A stretch of 64,000 nucleotides of DNA, from NCBI GenBank assembly GCA_000403335.2, contig KE159617.1, positions 1,253,417 through 1,317,416 of the forward strand, read 5' to 3'. The notes below the pieces were generated by a model that saw only the letters and a list, made by a program, of their open reading frames with translations, did no database searches and was not told where the DNA came from. This document shows, one piece after another, positions 34,976 to 43,549 of the stretch (position 1 is its first letter; each line of letters opens with the position of its first letter). A program made the translations under genes and the position numbers. The stretch comes from Lachnospiraceae bacterium MD335 (GTDB lineage Bacteria > Bacillota > Clostridia > Lachnospirales > Lachnospiraceae).

Positions 34976-36439
34976 ATGGAATTATTAAACGCAGCAAAGA
35001 CCGGAAAAAAAGAAAGACCGATTAAAGTTCTTCAGTTTGGCGAGGGCAATTTCTTGCGTGCATTTGTGGATTATTTTATCGACATTGCAAATGAAAAAGG
35101 AATGTTTGACGGAGATATTGTTTTGGTGAAGCCGATTGACGGTCCCGGAATTTTAAACATGTTCCATGATCAGGACTGCCAGTATACCGTATGCTTAAGA
35201 GGCATCGTGGACGGTGAGCCGAAGGTAGAGAAGAGGGTTATCACAAGCGTTGCGGACGTGGTAGACGCATACGCGGAATATCAGAAGTACAATGATTATG
35301 CAAAATTGGATTCTTTAAGATACATTGTTTCCAACACAACGGAGGCAGGTATTGTCTTTGATAATACGGACAAGTTTGAATTAGACCCGCCTAACACATA
35401 TCCCGGAAAGCTCTGTAAATTCCTTTATACAAGATATAAGCACTTTAACGGCGCGATGGACAAGGGTCTTGTAATGCTGCCGGTAGAGCTGATTGACGAC
35501 AACGGCATTATGTTAAAGAAGTGCGTTGTTGAATTTGCAAAGCTTTGGAATTTGGAAGAGGGCTTTTTGACATGGCTTGACGATGCGTGCGTATTTACTT
35601 CCACACTGGTAGACCGTATTGTTACGGGTTATCCGAGAGACGACGCGGAGGAGCTTTGGAAAGACTTCGGATACCGCGACAATATCGTTGTTACGGCAGA
35701 GCCGTTTGGTCTTTGGGTTATCGAGAGCGCAAAGGACATCAGCAAGGAGTTCCCGCTTCCCGAGGCAGGCTGCCCTGTTATCTTTACGGATAATCAGAAG
35801 CCGTATAAGCAGAGAAAGGTTCGTATCTTAAACGGCGCACATACATCTTTCGTTCTTGCTTCTTATCTTGCAGGAAACGACTATGTAAGAGAGTCTATGG
35901 AGGATGAAATTATCGGCAACTTCATGCATCAGACGATTTATGATGAAGTCATTCCGACACTGGATCTTCCGAAAGAAGACCTGCTTGAGTTTGCGCAGGC
36001 AGTGAACGGAAGATTTAAAAATCCGTACATCAAGCACGCGCTGCTTGCAATTTCACTTAACTCGGTATCAAAGTGGAGAGCAAGATGTATGCCGTCACTT
36101 TTGGTTTATATGGAACGCAAGGGTGAGCTTCCGAAGCACCTGACTTTCTCGATTGCAGCGTTGATGGCATTCTATACGGGCAGCGAAATCCGCGAGAAGG
36201 CGTTAATCGGTCACAGGGACGGACAGGAATACAACGTGATGGACGACGCGGCAGTGCTTGCGTTCTTTGCTGCAAACAGCGCAAAGCCATCGGCTGAGTT
36301 TGTGAATGCATATTTGAGCAACGTTGACTTCCACGGTCAGGATTTGACACAGGTAGCAGGTCTTGCAGACGCGGTTACGGCTTATCTTGAGGACATCAGG
36401 ACGCTTGGTATGAGAAAGGCAATTGAAAAGAATTTTTAG
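34976..36439 (+). CDS. uxaB: Tagaturonate reductase (altronate oxidoreductase)
   Basis: The 487-aa polyol-dehydrogenase-family enzyme reduces D-tagaturonate to D-altronate with NADH. The N-terminal Rossmann region starts KVLQFGEGNFLRAFVDYF. The C-terminal catalytic domain carries KVRILNGAHTSFVLASYLAG and NPYIKHALLAISLNSVSKW. The start ATG 34976 has AGGAG at good spacing. It opens the KDG operon. Mannonate oxidoreductase (UxuB) is the close alternative, but pairing with uxaA favours UxaB. Confidence 0.92.
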   Translation: MELLNAAKTGKKERPIKVLQFGEGNFLRAFVDYFIDIANEKGMFDGDIVLVKPIDGPGILNMFHDQDCQYTVCLRGIVDGEPKVEKRVITSVADVVDAYAEYQKYNDYAKLDSLRYIVSNTTEAGIVFDNTDKFELDPPNTYPGKLCKFLYTRYKHFNGAMDKGLVMLPVELIDDNGIMLKKCVVEFAKLWNLEEGFLTWLDDACVFTSTLVDRIVTGYPRDDAEELWKDFGYRDNIVVTAEPFGLWVIESAKDISKEFPLPEAGCPVIFTDNQKPYKQRKVRILNGAHTSFVLASYLAGNDYVRESMEDEIIGNFMHQTIYDEVIPTLDLPKEDLLEFAQAVNGRFKNPYIKHALLAISLNSVSKWRARCMPSLLVYMERKGELPKHLTFSIAALMAFYTGSEIREKALIGHRDGQEYNVMDDAAVLAFFAANSAKPSAEFVNAYLSNVDFHGQDLTQVAGLADAVTAYLEDIRTLGMRKAIEKNF

Positions 36440-36470
36440 AACTTCAAACTTTTAAAATAGAGGATTAAGA

Positions 36471-37952
36471 ATGGCAAATTTTATTAAAATCAATGAAAAC
36501 GATAACGTGGCTGTGGCTTTGGACGTGATTCCGGAGAACACCACGGTCAATGTGGCAGGCAGTGATGTCACAACGACAATGGAGATTCCGGCTGGACACA
36601 AGTTTGCGCTTGTGGATATGCCGGAGGCAACTCCGGTAATCAAGTACGGTTTCCGTATCGGAAATACGACTGCCGCTGTGAAAAAGGGCGAGTGGATTCA
36701 CACGCACAATTTAAAGACAGGTTTGGGCGATTTACTGGAGTACTCGTATGAGCCGGATTTTGCCGAAGAGAAGTTTACGGAGGATGTGACCTTTATGGGT
36801 TACAACCGCAAAAACGGCAAGGTTGGCGTGCGCAACGAGATTTGGATTATCCCGACGGTCGGCTGTGTCAACAATGTGGCAAGCAAGATTGCGGAGCTGT
36901 CAAAGGATCTTGTATGTGAGAATATCGAGGCGGTGTGCGCATTCCCGCATCCGTACGGCTGTTCGCAGATGGGCGACGATCAGGAGCATACAAGACAAAT
37001 CCTTGCAAATCTGATAAATCACCCGAATGCAGGCGGTGTGCTTGTGTTGGGACTTGGCTGTGAGAACAGCAACATTGACGTATTAAAGGGATATATGGGC
37101 GAGATTGACACGGACAGAGTGAAGTTCCTTGTATCGCAGGAGAGCGATGACGAAATCGCGGAGGGTGTTGAGATTGTTAAGGAATTAGCAAAGTATGCCG
37201 CCCAGTTTAAGCGTGAGCCGATTAGCGTGTCAAAGCTTGTGATTGGCATGAAGTGCGGCGGCAGCGACGGATTTTCAGGTATTACGGCAAATCCGACGGT
37301 CGGACGCTTCTCGGATATTCTGATTAGCAAAAAGGGTACAACCATTCTGACAGAAGTGCCGGAAATGTTCGGTGCGGAGACGATTTTGATGAACCGCTGC
37401 GCAAATGAGGAGCTGTTCAACAAAACGGTTGATTTGATTAATGACTTCAAGAATTATTTTAAGAGCCACAATCAGACGATTTATGAGAACCCTTCTCCGG
37501 GTAATAAGAAGGGCGGTATTTCCACGCTTGAGGACAAGTCGCTTGGCTGTACGCAGAAGTCAGGAAATGCGATTGTGAAGGGCGTTTTGGCATACGGCGA
37601 AATTGTCAGCACGCCGGGATTAAATCTTTTGAGCGCACCAGGAAATGATTTGGTGGCGGCTACGGCGCTTGCGGCGAGCGGCGCGCATATCGTGCTGTTT
37701 ACGACGGGGCGCGGAACACCGTTTGCATGTCCGGTACCGACGATGAAGATTTCAAGCAATTCAAGGCTTGCGGGCAAGAAAGAGAACTGGATTGACTTTA
37801 ATGCCGGTGTGGTTGCGGAAGGTGAGGATCTTGACACGGCAGGACAGCGGTTGTTTGACGAGGTTGTGGCGGTTGCTTCAGGCAAGGAAGTTAAAAGCGA
37901 GAAGGCAGGCTTCCATGATATGGCAATCTTTAAGCAGGGCGTGACACTGTGA
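36471..37952 (+). CDS. uxaA: Altronate dehydratase
   Basis: The 493-aa enzyme converts D-altronate to 2-keto-3-deoxygluconate. The N-terminal SAF domain (about 1-95) and the catalytic domain with GYNRKNGKVGVRNEIWI, PHPYGCSQMGDD and MKCGGSDGFSGITANP are all present, including conserved cysteines likely involved in iron binding. It follows uxaB by 31 bp. A structured element occupies the spacer after it. Confidence 0.95.
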   Translation: MANFIKINENDNVAVALDVIPENTTVNVAGSDVTTTMEIPAGHKFALVDMPEATPVIKYGFRIGNTTAAVKKGEWIHTHNLKTGLGDLLEYSYEPDFAEEKFTEDVTFMGYNRKNGKVGVRNEIWIIPTVGCVNNVASKIAELSKDLVCENIEAVCAFPHPYGCSQMGDDQEHTRQILANLINHPNAGGVLVLGLGCENSNIDVLKGYMGEIDTDRVKFLVSQESDDEIAEGVEIVKELAKYAAQFKREPISVSKLVIGMKCGGSDGFSGITANPTVGRFSDILISKKGTTILTEVPEMFGAETILMNRCANEELFNKTVDLINDFKNYFKSHNQTIYENPSPGNKKGGISTLEDKSLGCTQKSGNAIVKGVLAYGEIVSTPGLNLLSAPGNDLVAATALAASGAHIVLFTTGRGTPFACPVPTMKISSNSRLAGKKENWIDFNAGVVAEGEDLDTAGQRLFDEVVAVASGKEVKSEKAGFHDMAIFKQGVTL

Positions 37953-38050
37953 TGCACAGACCCGTGCAGAGGAAGTCCGTCGCTAAAGCGGCGCATGGGT
38001 CGCGCGGCGAGTAGGGAGATAAATGACCCTGCTTGATTAAAATACAGTGT
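37944..38050 (+). repeat. Pseudoknot-type structured intergenic element, copy E1
   Basis: Outer pairing ACACTGT (37944-37950) with ACAGTGT (38044-38050). Hairpin TGCAC/GTGCA (37953-37957/37964-37968) has loop AGACCC. The loop's GACCC can pair with GGGTC at 37997-38001, forming a pseudoknot around hairpin CGTCGC/GCGGCG (37978-37983/37988-37993). A last hairpin is AGGG/CCCT (38013-38016/38027-38030). GTGCAGAGGAAGT and GAGTAGGGA are identical in copy E2. Confidence 0.75.
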
Positions 38051-38099
38051 AGCAGATATAAAATGATAACAAAAAGAGATAAAACGGAGGATTATTATC

Positions 38100-39134
38100 A
38101 TGGCAAAAAAAGTAGTTACAATGGGCGAAATTATGTTAAGACTTTCAACACCCAACAATGAGAAGTTCATTCAGGCGGACGAGTTTGACATCAACTATGG
38201 CGGCGGCGAGGCAAACGTTGCGGTTTCTCTTGCAAACTATGGACATGAGGCAAGCTTTGTTACGGCAGTTCCTGACAATGAGCTTGGCGAGTGCGCAATC
38301 GCGGCTTTGAGAAAGTATGGCGTTGACACAAAGAATATTGCAAAGTGTGGAGAAAGACTTGGCATTTACTATTTGGAGTCAGGCTCTTCCATGAGACCTT
38401 CCAAGGTTGTATATGACAGAGCGCATTCCTCGATCTCAACAGCGACAGCGGCAGATTTTGATTTTGATAAGATTTTTGAGGGTGTTGACTGGTTCCACTT
38501 TACAGGTATCACACCGGCAGTTTCCGACTCAGCGGCAGTTCTGACAGAGGAGGCTTTAAAGGCAGCAAAGAAGCATGGTGTTACGGTTTCCGTAGACCTG
38601 AACTTCAGAAAGAAATTATGGTCGTCTGAGAAGGCTCAGAAGGTTATGAAGAACCTGATGCAGTATGTTGACGTATGTATCGGAAATGAGGAGGATGCAG
38701 AGCTTGTATTGGGCTATAAGCCGGGTAATACAGATGTTACAAGCGGTGACCTTGAGCTTGCGGGCTACAAGTCAATTTTCGAGCAGATGGTAGCAGATTA
38801 CAATTTCCAGTACTGCATTTCTTCTTTGAGAGTTAGCCATTCTGCATCAGATAACGGCTGGTCTGCTTGTATTTATTCAAGAGACACGAAGGAATTCTAT
38901 CACTCAAAAGAGTACAGCATTCATCCGATTGTTGACCGTGTGGGCGGCGGCGATTCGTTTGCGGGCGGCGTGATCTGCGGATTATTGGATGAAAAGGATT
39001 TCAAGGCTGCGCTTGAGTATGGTGTTGCGGCATCGGCATTAAAGCACACAATTCCCGGCGATTTCAACTTGGTATCAAGAAAAGAAGTTGAGACACTTGC
39101 GGGCGGCGACGCTTCCGGCAGAGTTCAACGCTAA
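38100..39134 (+). CDS. kdgK: 2-keto-3-deoxygluconate kinase
   Basis: The 344-aa PfkB-family sugar kinase phosphorylates KDG to KDPG. Signature features are NYGGGEANVAVSLANYG at the substrate site and the C-terminal DRVGGGDSFAGGVICGL with the catalytic Asp and anion hole. SD GGAGGATTATTATC precedes the ATG. The stop codon lies within the left arm of a large RNA hairpin. It is part of the uxa-kdg operon. Confidence 0.93.
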   Translation: MAKKVVTMGEIMLRLSTPNNEKFIQADEFDINYGGGEANVAVSLANYGHEASFVTAVPDNELGECAIAALRKYGVDTKNIAKCGERLGIYYLESGSSMRPSKVVYDRAHSSISTATAADFDFDKIFEGVDWFHFTGITPAVSDSAAVLTEEALKAAKKHGVTVSVDLNFRKKLWSSEKAQKVMKNLMQYVDVCIGNEEDAELVLGYKPGNTDVTSGDLELAGYKSIFEQMVADYNFQYCISSLRVSHSASDNGWSACIYSRDTKEFYHSKEYSIHPIVDRVGGGDSFAGGVICGLLDEKDFKAALEYGVAASALKHTIPGDFNLVSRKEVETLAGGDASGRVQR

Positions 39135-39235
39135 GAGAAAATCTAAGGTGATAAAAGACATCACCTAAGATTTTCAAAAGCTTAGCGTTAGGAGAATAAA
39201 CAACATTCAGCAGTGACTTCATGTTGTTTATTCTC
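39127..39235 (+). repeat. Double-hairpin structured element between kdgK and the kduD-like gene
   Basis: Outer helix AACGCTAAG (39127-39135) with CTTAGCGTT (39181-39189) encloses hairpin AAAATCTAAGGTGAT/ATCACCTAAGATTTT (39138-39152/39160-39174) with a single A-A mismatch. A second hairpin GAGAATAAACAACAT/ATGTTGTTTATTCTC (39192-39206/39221-39235) is perfect. No T run follows, so processing or stability control is likelier than termination. Confidence 0.85.
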
Positions 39236-39290
39236 TGTATAGAATGTAGATATGTAAAAATTTTAAGAATATTTAGGAGGAATGAAAGAA

Positions 39291-40094
39291 ATGGCAAATT
39301 CAAATCCATTTTCACTGGAAGGTAAGATTGCACTGGTAACAGGCGCGTCTTATGGTATCGGTTTTGCAATCGCAAAGGCTATGGCAGCGGCAGGCGCTAC
39401 GATTTGCTTTAACGATATTAAGCAGGAACTTGTAGATAAGGGTGTAGCGGCATACAAGGAAGAGGGCATTGATGCGCACGGATATGTATGTGATGTTACA
39501 AACGAAGACGCGGTGAACGGGCTGGTAGCAACGATTGAAAAAGAAGTCGGCGTGATTGATATTTTGGTAAACAACGCAGGCATTATCAAGAGAATCCCGA
39601 TGTGCGAGATGACAGCGGCAGAATTCAGACAGGTTATCGACGTTGACCTGAATGCTCCGTTTATCGTATCGAAGGCGGTTATTCCTTCTATGATTAAGAA
39701 AGGCCACGGAAAGATTATAAACATTTGTTCGATGATGTCAGAGCTTGGACGTGAGACGGTATCGGCTTATGCGGCTGCAAAGGGCGGCTTAAAGATGCTG
39801 ACAAAGAATATCTGTTCTGAGTACGGTGAGTTCAATATTCAGTGTAACGGTATCGGACCGGGATACATTGAGACACCGCAGACGGCGCCTTTGCGTGAGA
39901 GACAGCCGGACGGCAGCAGACATCCGTTTGATACGTTTATTTGTGCAAAGACACCTGCAAACAGATGGTTACAGCCGGATGAGCTTGGCGGACCTGCAGT
40001 ATTTCTTGCATCAGATGCATCAAATGGCGTAAACGGACACATCCTTTATGTTGACGGCGGTATTTTGGCTTATATCGGAAAACAGCCGAAATAA
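39291..40094 (+). CDS. SDR-family gluconate 5-dehydrogenase / KduD-like oxidoreductase
   Basis: The 267-aa short-chain dehydrogenase has TGASYGIGFAIAKAM (cofactor), NNAGI, Ser of ICSMMSELG and the YAAAKGG catalytic Tyr/Lys. The C-terminal RHPFDTFICAKTPANRW segment marks the gluconate 5-dehydrogenase subgroup. In pectin users it probably reduces 2,5-diketo-3-deoxygluconate (KduD role) to KDG. Of two near ATGs, 39291 fits the AGGAGG site (10-nt spacing); 39282 is too close. Confidence 0.85.
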   Translation: MANSNPFSLEGKIALVTGASYGIGFAIAKAMAAAGATICFNDIKQELVDKGVAAYKEEGIDAHGYVCDVTNEDAVNGLVATIEKEVGVIDILVNNAGIIKRIPMCEMTAAEFRQVIDVDLNAPFIVSKAVIPSMIKKGHGKIINICSMMSELGRETVSAYAAAKGGLKMLTKNICSEYGEFNIQCNGIGPGYIETPQTAPLRERQPDGSRHPFDTFICAKTPANRWLQPDELGGPAVFLASDASNGVNGHILYVDGGILAYIGKQPK

Positions 40095-40201
40095 AAACGA
40101 AAAGTAATTCTAAGGCGGTAAAACGAAAAGAATTTCGTTTTAGACACCGCCTAAGAATTTCTAAGTTTCGTTTCGAAGAACGCAAAAGGACTGCGTTCTT
40201 C
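40095..40201 (+). repeat. Double-hairpin structured element between the kduD-like gene and eda
   Basis: Outer helix AAACGAAA/TTTCGTTT (40095-40102/40166-40173). Hairpin TAATTCTAAGGCGGT/ACCGCCTAAGAATT (40105-40119/40146-40159) has the same A-A mismatch in CTAAG/CTAAG as the kdgK-kduD copy. The apical helix is AAAACGAAA/TTTCGTTTT (40120-40128/40133-40141). The final hairpin is GAAGAACGCA/TGCGTTCTTC (40175-40184/40192-40201). Arms differ from the first copy but pairing is kept. Confidence 0.85.
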
Positions 40202-40240
40202 ATGTATCGAGATTATTAAGTATAAGAAATGAGGTTAATC

Positions 40241-41203
40241 ATGAACGAAGTATTAGAGAAAATCAGTAAAATCGGTATTGTGCCGGTTGTTGTGTTGGAT
40301 GATGCAAAGGATGCAAAGCCTCTTGCCGAGGCGCTTGTTAAGGGTGGTCTTCCCTGTGCAGAGGTGACATTCAGAACGGCTGCGGCAGAGGAGTCTATCA
40401 GAATTATGGCGAGCGAGTTCCCTGAGATGCTTGTCGGTGCGGGAACCGTGCTTACGACAGAGCAGGTTGACCGTGCAGTGAACGCGGGCGCAAAATTTAT
40501 TGTAAGTCCCGGTCTAAATCCTAAGATTGTGAAATATTGTGTAGATAAGGGGATTCCTGTGACACCCGGTACGGCAAATCCTTCCGATGTGGAGCAGGCA
40601 ATCGAGCTTGGACTTGATGTTGTAAAGTTCTTCCCCGCAGAGGCAGCAGGCGGCTTAAACATGATTAAGTCAATGGCGGCTCCTTACACACAGATGAAGT
40701 TTATGCCGACCGGCGGAATTTCGGCAAAGAATATCTGTGAGTATCTTGCATTTGACAAGATTATTGCGTGCGGCGGTTCCTGGATGGTAAAGAAAGACCT
40801 CGTGGCAGCAGGAAAGTATGATGAGATTCAGGCGCTTACAGAGGAAGCCGTAAGGACCATGCTTGGTTTTGAGTTAAGACATATCGGTGTAAACTGTGAG
40901 GACGAGGCAGCGGCAGACAGCGTTGCATCAAGATATGATGAATTGTTCGGTTTCACAAAGAAGGTTGGCAACAGCTCGATCTTTGCGGGCATTGAAGTGG
41001 AAGCAATGAAGAAGATTGGACGTGGCAAGAACGGACATATTGCAATCGGTACAAACAGCGTTGCACGCGCAAAGAATTATTTGGAGTCTGTTAAGGGCGT
41101 GAAGTTTATCGAGGAAACGGCTGTTGAAAAGAACGGTAAGCTTACGGCGATTTATCTTGACGAGGAGATAGGCGGATTTGCTGTTCATCTTGTGCAGAAA
41201 TAA
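40241..41203 (+). CDS. eda: KDPG/KHG aldolase fused to a VOC-like domain
   Basis: The 320-aa protein cleaves KDPG to pyruvate and glyceraldehyde-3-phosphate. Residues 1-210 are a class I Eda aldolase: GGLPCAEVTFRT, VGAGTVLT, and the Schiff-base lysine in LDVVKFFPAE. Residues about 215-320 (LRHIGVNCEDEAAADSVASR ... EEIGGFAVHLVQK) form a VOC/glyoxalase-like domain. The ATG at 40241 fits the GAGG SD better than 40229. It ends the KDG operon. The function of the extra domain is unknown. Confidence 0.92.
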   Translation: MNEVLEKISKIGIVPVVVLDDAKDAKPLAEALVKGGLPCAEVTFRTAAAEESIRIMASEFPEMLVGAGTVLTTEQVDRAVNAGAKFIVSPGLNPKIVKYCVDKGIPVTPGTANPSDVEQAIELGLDVVKFFPAEAAGGLNMIKSMAAPYTQMKFMPTGGISAKNICEYLAFDKIIACGGSWMVKKDLVAAGKYDEIQALTEEAVRTMLGFELRHIGVNCEDEAAADSVASRYDELFGFTKKVGNSSIFAGIEVEAMKKIGRGKNGHIAIGTNSVARAKNYLESVKGVKFIEETAVEKNGKLTAIYLDEEIGGFAVHLVQK

Positions 41204-41263
41204 GCACGAAGAGAATTTTAAACCGCGTTCTTTATGAGAGAGCGGATATTCGCATACAAAAGA

Positions 41264-41296
41264 GGCATCACTTCTGTAATTAAGTGGTGCCTTTTT
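41264..41296 (+). terminator. Terminator of the KDG operon
   Basis: GGCATCACTT (41264-41273) pairs with AAGTGGTGCC (41282-41291), followed by TTTTT. Confidence 0.92.
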
Positions 41297-41328
41297 GACA
41301 GAGACAATGTACTGATGGGAGGTCTGTT

Positions 41329-41631
41329 ATGTACTATAAAATCAACATGGTGACGGAGGAGGACGGTTGGATTGTGATTGACACGGACGACCGTGACGCG
41401 GAGCCTGTAAAAGCGTTGTGTGCAAGCATTGCCGAGGAGCTTGGAAAGGAAATGTTCCAGTTGTATGAGGGGGATGCCCAGTTTATGATTAAGGGGGACC
41501 CGTATAAGCTGGTCTTTCAGTATGACCATATGTTTGGAACGGTGGTGATTCTCGATAATCTTGCGGATAAGGACGCAGTGACTGCTTTATTGGAGCGGCA
41601 CTTTGAGAAACTAAAGGATAAAAAAATATAA
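41329..41631 (+). CDS. Small conserved hypothetical protein
   Basis: A 100-aa soluble protein, acidic N-terminus (VTEEDGWIVIDTDDRDAEPV), with alternating strands and helices (YKLVFQYDHMFGTVVILDNL). I do not recognise a family. SD GGGAGG is ideal. The HIT gene follows by 20 bp, so they may be co-expressed. Confidence 0.65.
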   Translation: MYYKINMVTEEDGWIVIDTDDRDAEPVKALCASIAEELGKEMFQLYEGDAQFMIKGDPYKLVFQYDHMFGTVVILDNLADKDAVTALLERHFEKLKDKKI

Positions 41632-41651
41632 CAAACACGGGAGGGATTTCT

Positions 41652-42074
41652 ATGGTAGACAATAATTGTGCTTATTGTGCAGAAGGCGAACTGGTTGCAA
41701 AATTCGGAATTAAGATTTGCGAGCTGGCAGCGACAAAGGTATACTTGTTTAAGGAGCAGAGCCACAAGGGAAGAGTGATTGTGGCAAGTAAGTTTCATGT
41801 GAGTGAGATGATTGAGCTTTCTGACGAGGAGCGCAACGCGTTTTTTGCGGACGTCAATCATGTGGCAAGTGCAATTCACAAGGCATTTTCGCCTGACAAG
41901 GTAAATTATGGCGCGTACGGCGATACGGGGCATCATTTGCATTTTCATTTGGTGCCAAAGTATAAGGATGACGAGTTTGAGTGGGGCGGAACGTTTGCGA
42001 TGGACCCTAAGAGAAAGACGCTGTCCGAGGCGGAGTACGATGCGATGATCGCGGAGTTGAAGAAGTATTTATAG
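41652..42074 (+). CDS. HIT family protein (nucleotide hydrolase/transferase)
   Basis: The 140-aa protein has the histidine triad GHHLHFHLVPK and the upstream KVNYGAYGDTGHH block. A Cys pair (CAYC) near the N-terminus resembles the zinc-binding start of bacterial HIT proteins. Typical activity is hydrolysis of AMP-linked or dinucleoside substrates. The exact substrate is unknown. Confidence 0.88.
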   Translation: MVDNNCAYCAEGELVAKFGIKICELAATKVYLFKEQSHKGRVIVASKFHVSEMIELSDEERNAFFADVNHVASAIHKAFSPDKVNYGAYGDTGHHLHFHLVPKYKDDEFEWGGTFAMDPKRKTLSEAEYDAMIAELKKYL

Positions 42075-42111
42075 GAATTTATGGTATCTGCAGGAATCCA
42101 CGCTTAGCTGA

Positions 42112-42140
42112 TTGACAAGTTTACATAAGTTTAGTATTCT
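42112..42140 (+). promoter_or_regulatory. Promoter of the HPr-like gene
   Basis: TTGACA (42112-42117), 17-bp spacer, TATTCT (42135-42140). Confidence 0.7.
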
Positions 42141-42224
42141 GTAAGAGTAGAGAAGCTGCTGAAATTATTTCGCAGGAAGTTACAAAAGAAGAGAAACAGG
42201 ATATTTAATAAAAGGAGATTGGTT

Positions 42225-42461
42225 ATGGGAGTAAAAGTATTGCTGGATTCCGTAGATAAAGTCAGGGATTTTGTGAACATTACAAATAAAACGCCGTATG
42301 ATATTGATTTAATCAGTGGGAAACATACATATCTTGATGCAAAGTCATTGTTGGGTGTTTTGAGCTGCGATTGCAGAAAGCCGCTGGTTCTTGATATTCA
42401 TGCGGAGAAAACAGAACGAAGCGAGCTGATGACAAAGCTGGAGAAGTATGTTGTAGCGTAG
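42225..42461 (+). CDS. HPr-like protein lacking the phosphoryl-accepting histidine
   Basis: The 78-aa protein matches the HPr fold (DAKSLLGVLSCDCRKPLVLD). It keeps the Ser-46-type site in KSLLG but has no histidine at the position of His15 (region ITNKTPYD). It therefore cannot carry PTS phosphate, but could be a Crh-like regulatory target of HPr kinase. SD AAAGGAG at 8-nt spacing fixes ATG 42225. Confidence 0.75.
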   Translation: MGVKVLLDSVDKVRDFVNITNKTPYDIDLISGKHTYLDAKSLLGVLSCDCRKPLVLDIHAEKTERSELMTKLEKYVVA

Positions 42462-42592
42462 CGGATTTGGGAAAGGCTTTTCGGCGTGGTATGATGCGCT
42501 GGGGGGTCTTTCTTTTTATAGTTATATGTTTTAATACTTTATGCATAAGGAAAGAACGGTGTTGACATACGAGAGAATAAAGGGGAGGCACT

Positions 42593-43351
42593 ATGAACAT
42601 TGCAATCTGTGATGATGACAGGAAGACCTGCGCATTTTTGGAAGAAAAAGTAAGAACTATTTATCAAAACGCATTCATAAAAAGTTTTTACGACGCGGAC
42701 ACGCTTTGGAGAGCGGCAAAGAAGGAGCCAAAGCGTGCACCGGATATTCTGCTGCTCGACATCCAAATGAATTGTATGAACGGTATGGAGCTTGCGCGGA
42801 ATTTGCGCGGCATCGGGTGGCAAACGGTTTTGATTTTTATTACGGCGTATGCCGATTATGTATTTGAAGCTTTTGATGTAGGCGCATTTCACTATTTGGT
42901 CAAGCCTGTTTCTGACAAAAAGCTTGCGGAGGTTCTTCACAAAGCAGAAGATCTGCTTACGCAGGAAAAACATGAAATCAAATATGCAGATATGGATTTT
43001 GATAATACAACTGATGCACGGCGCATTGCAGTCAAAAACGCAGGTGTACATACTTCCGTAAAGGTGTCCGACATTGTTTATGCGGAGGTCTTTAACCGCA
43101 AGGTAGCGCTGCATACGACGACGCAGAGCATTGAATATTACGGAAAACTTAAAGACCTTGAGGACGAGCTTGGCGCAGATTTTTACAGACCGCACCGCTC
43201 GTATCTTATCAATTTAAAGTATGTCATAAAATATGACAGTAGTGTCATATTTTTGCAGGGCGGTCAGGTGATGATGGCAAAGCGCAATTACGCAGGATTT
43301 GTAAAGGCGTATATGGCGTATATAAAGCGTACAGTTACCGGGACGGAATAA
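42593..43351 (+). CDS. LytTR-family response regulator
   Basis: The 252-aa protein has an N-terminal receiver (CDDDRKTC, phosphorylation Asp in ILLLDIQMN, conserved Lys in YLVKPV) and a C-terminal LytTR DNA-binding domain (IVYAEVFNRKVALHT; FYRPHRSYLINLKYV). No kinase gene is adjacent, so it is an orphan. Such AgrA/VirR-type regulators often control surface or peptide systems. Target unknown. Confidence 0.92.
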   Translation: MNIAICDDDRKTCAFLEEKVRTIYQNAFIKSFYDADTLWRAAKKEPKRAPDILLLDIQMNCMNGMELARNLRGIGWQTVLIFITAYADYVFEAFDVGAFHYLVKPVSDKKLAEVLHKAEDLLTQEKHEIKYADMDFDNTTDARRIAVKNAGVHTSVKVSDIVYAEVFNRKVALHTTTQSIEYYGKLKDLEDELGADFYRPHRSYLINLKYVIKYDSSVIFLQGGQVMMAKRNYAGFVKAYMAYIKRTVTGTE

Positions 43352-43549
43352 ACAGTAACAACGGATGTGTAAAGAACAGCAAATCATAATTACTTCGTAA
43401 TTATAATAAATTTATGATTTACAACAAAAAAAATCCCGTTCACAACAAATCGGTTCAGACGGGAAAACAGACCTCCGAAATATCTTACAGATACGGATTT
43501 TTATGAAAGGTCCGTTTTCTACAATAAAGAGGAAAAGGAGGAATGAGCC

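Noticed and set aside
43376..43425. Hairpin AAATCAT/ATGATTT with inner AATTAC/GTAATT as a fourth MITE copy
   Set aside because: The architecture is similar but no terminal inverted repeats or the first hairpin are present.
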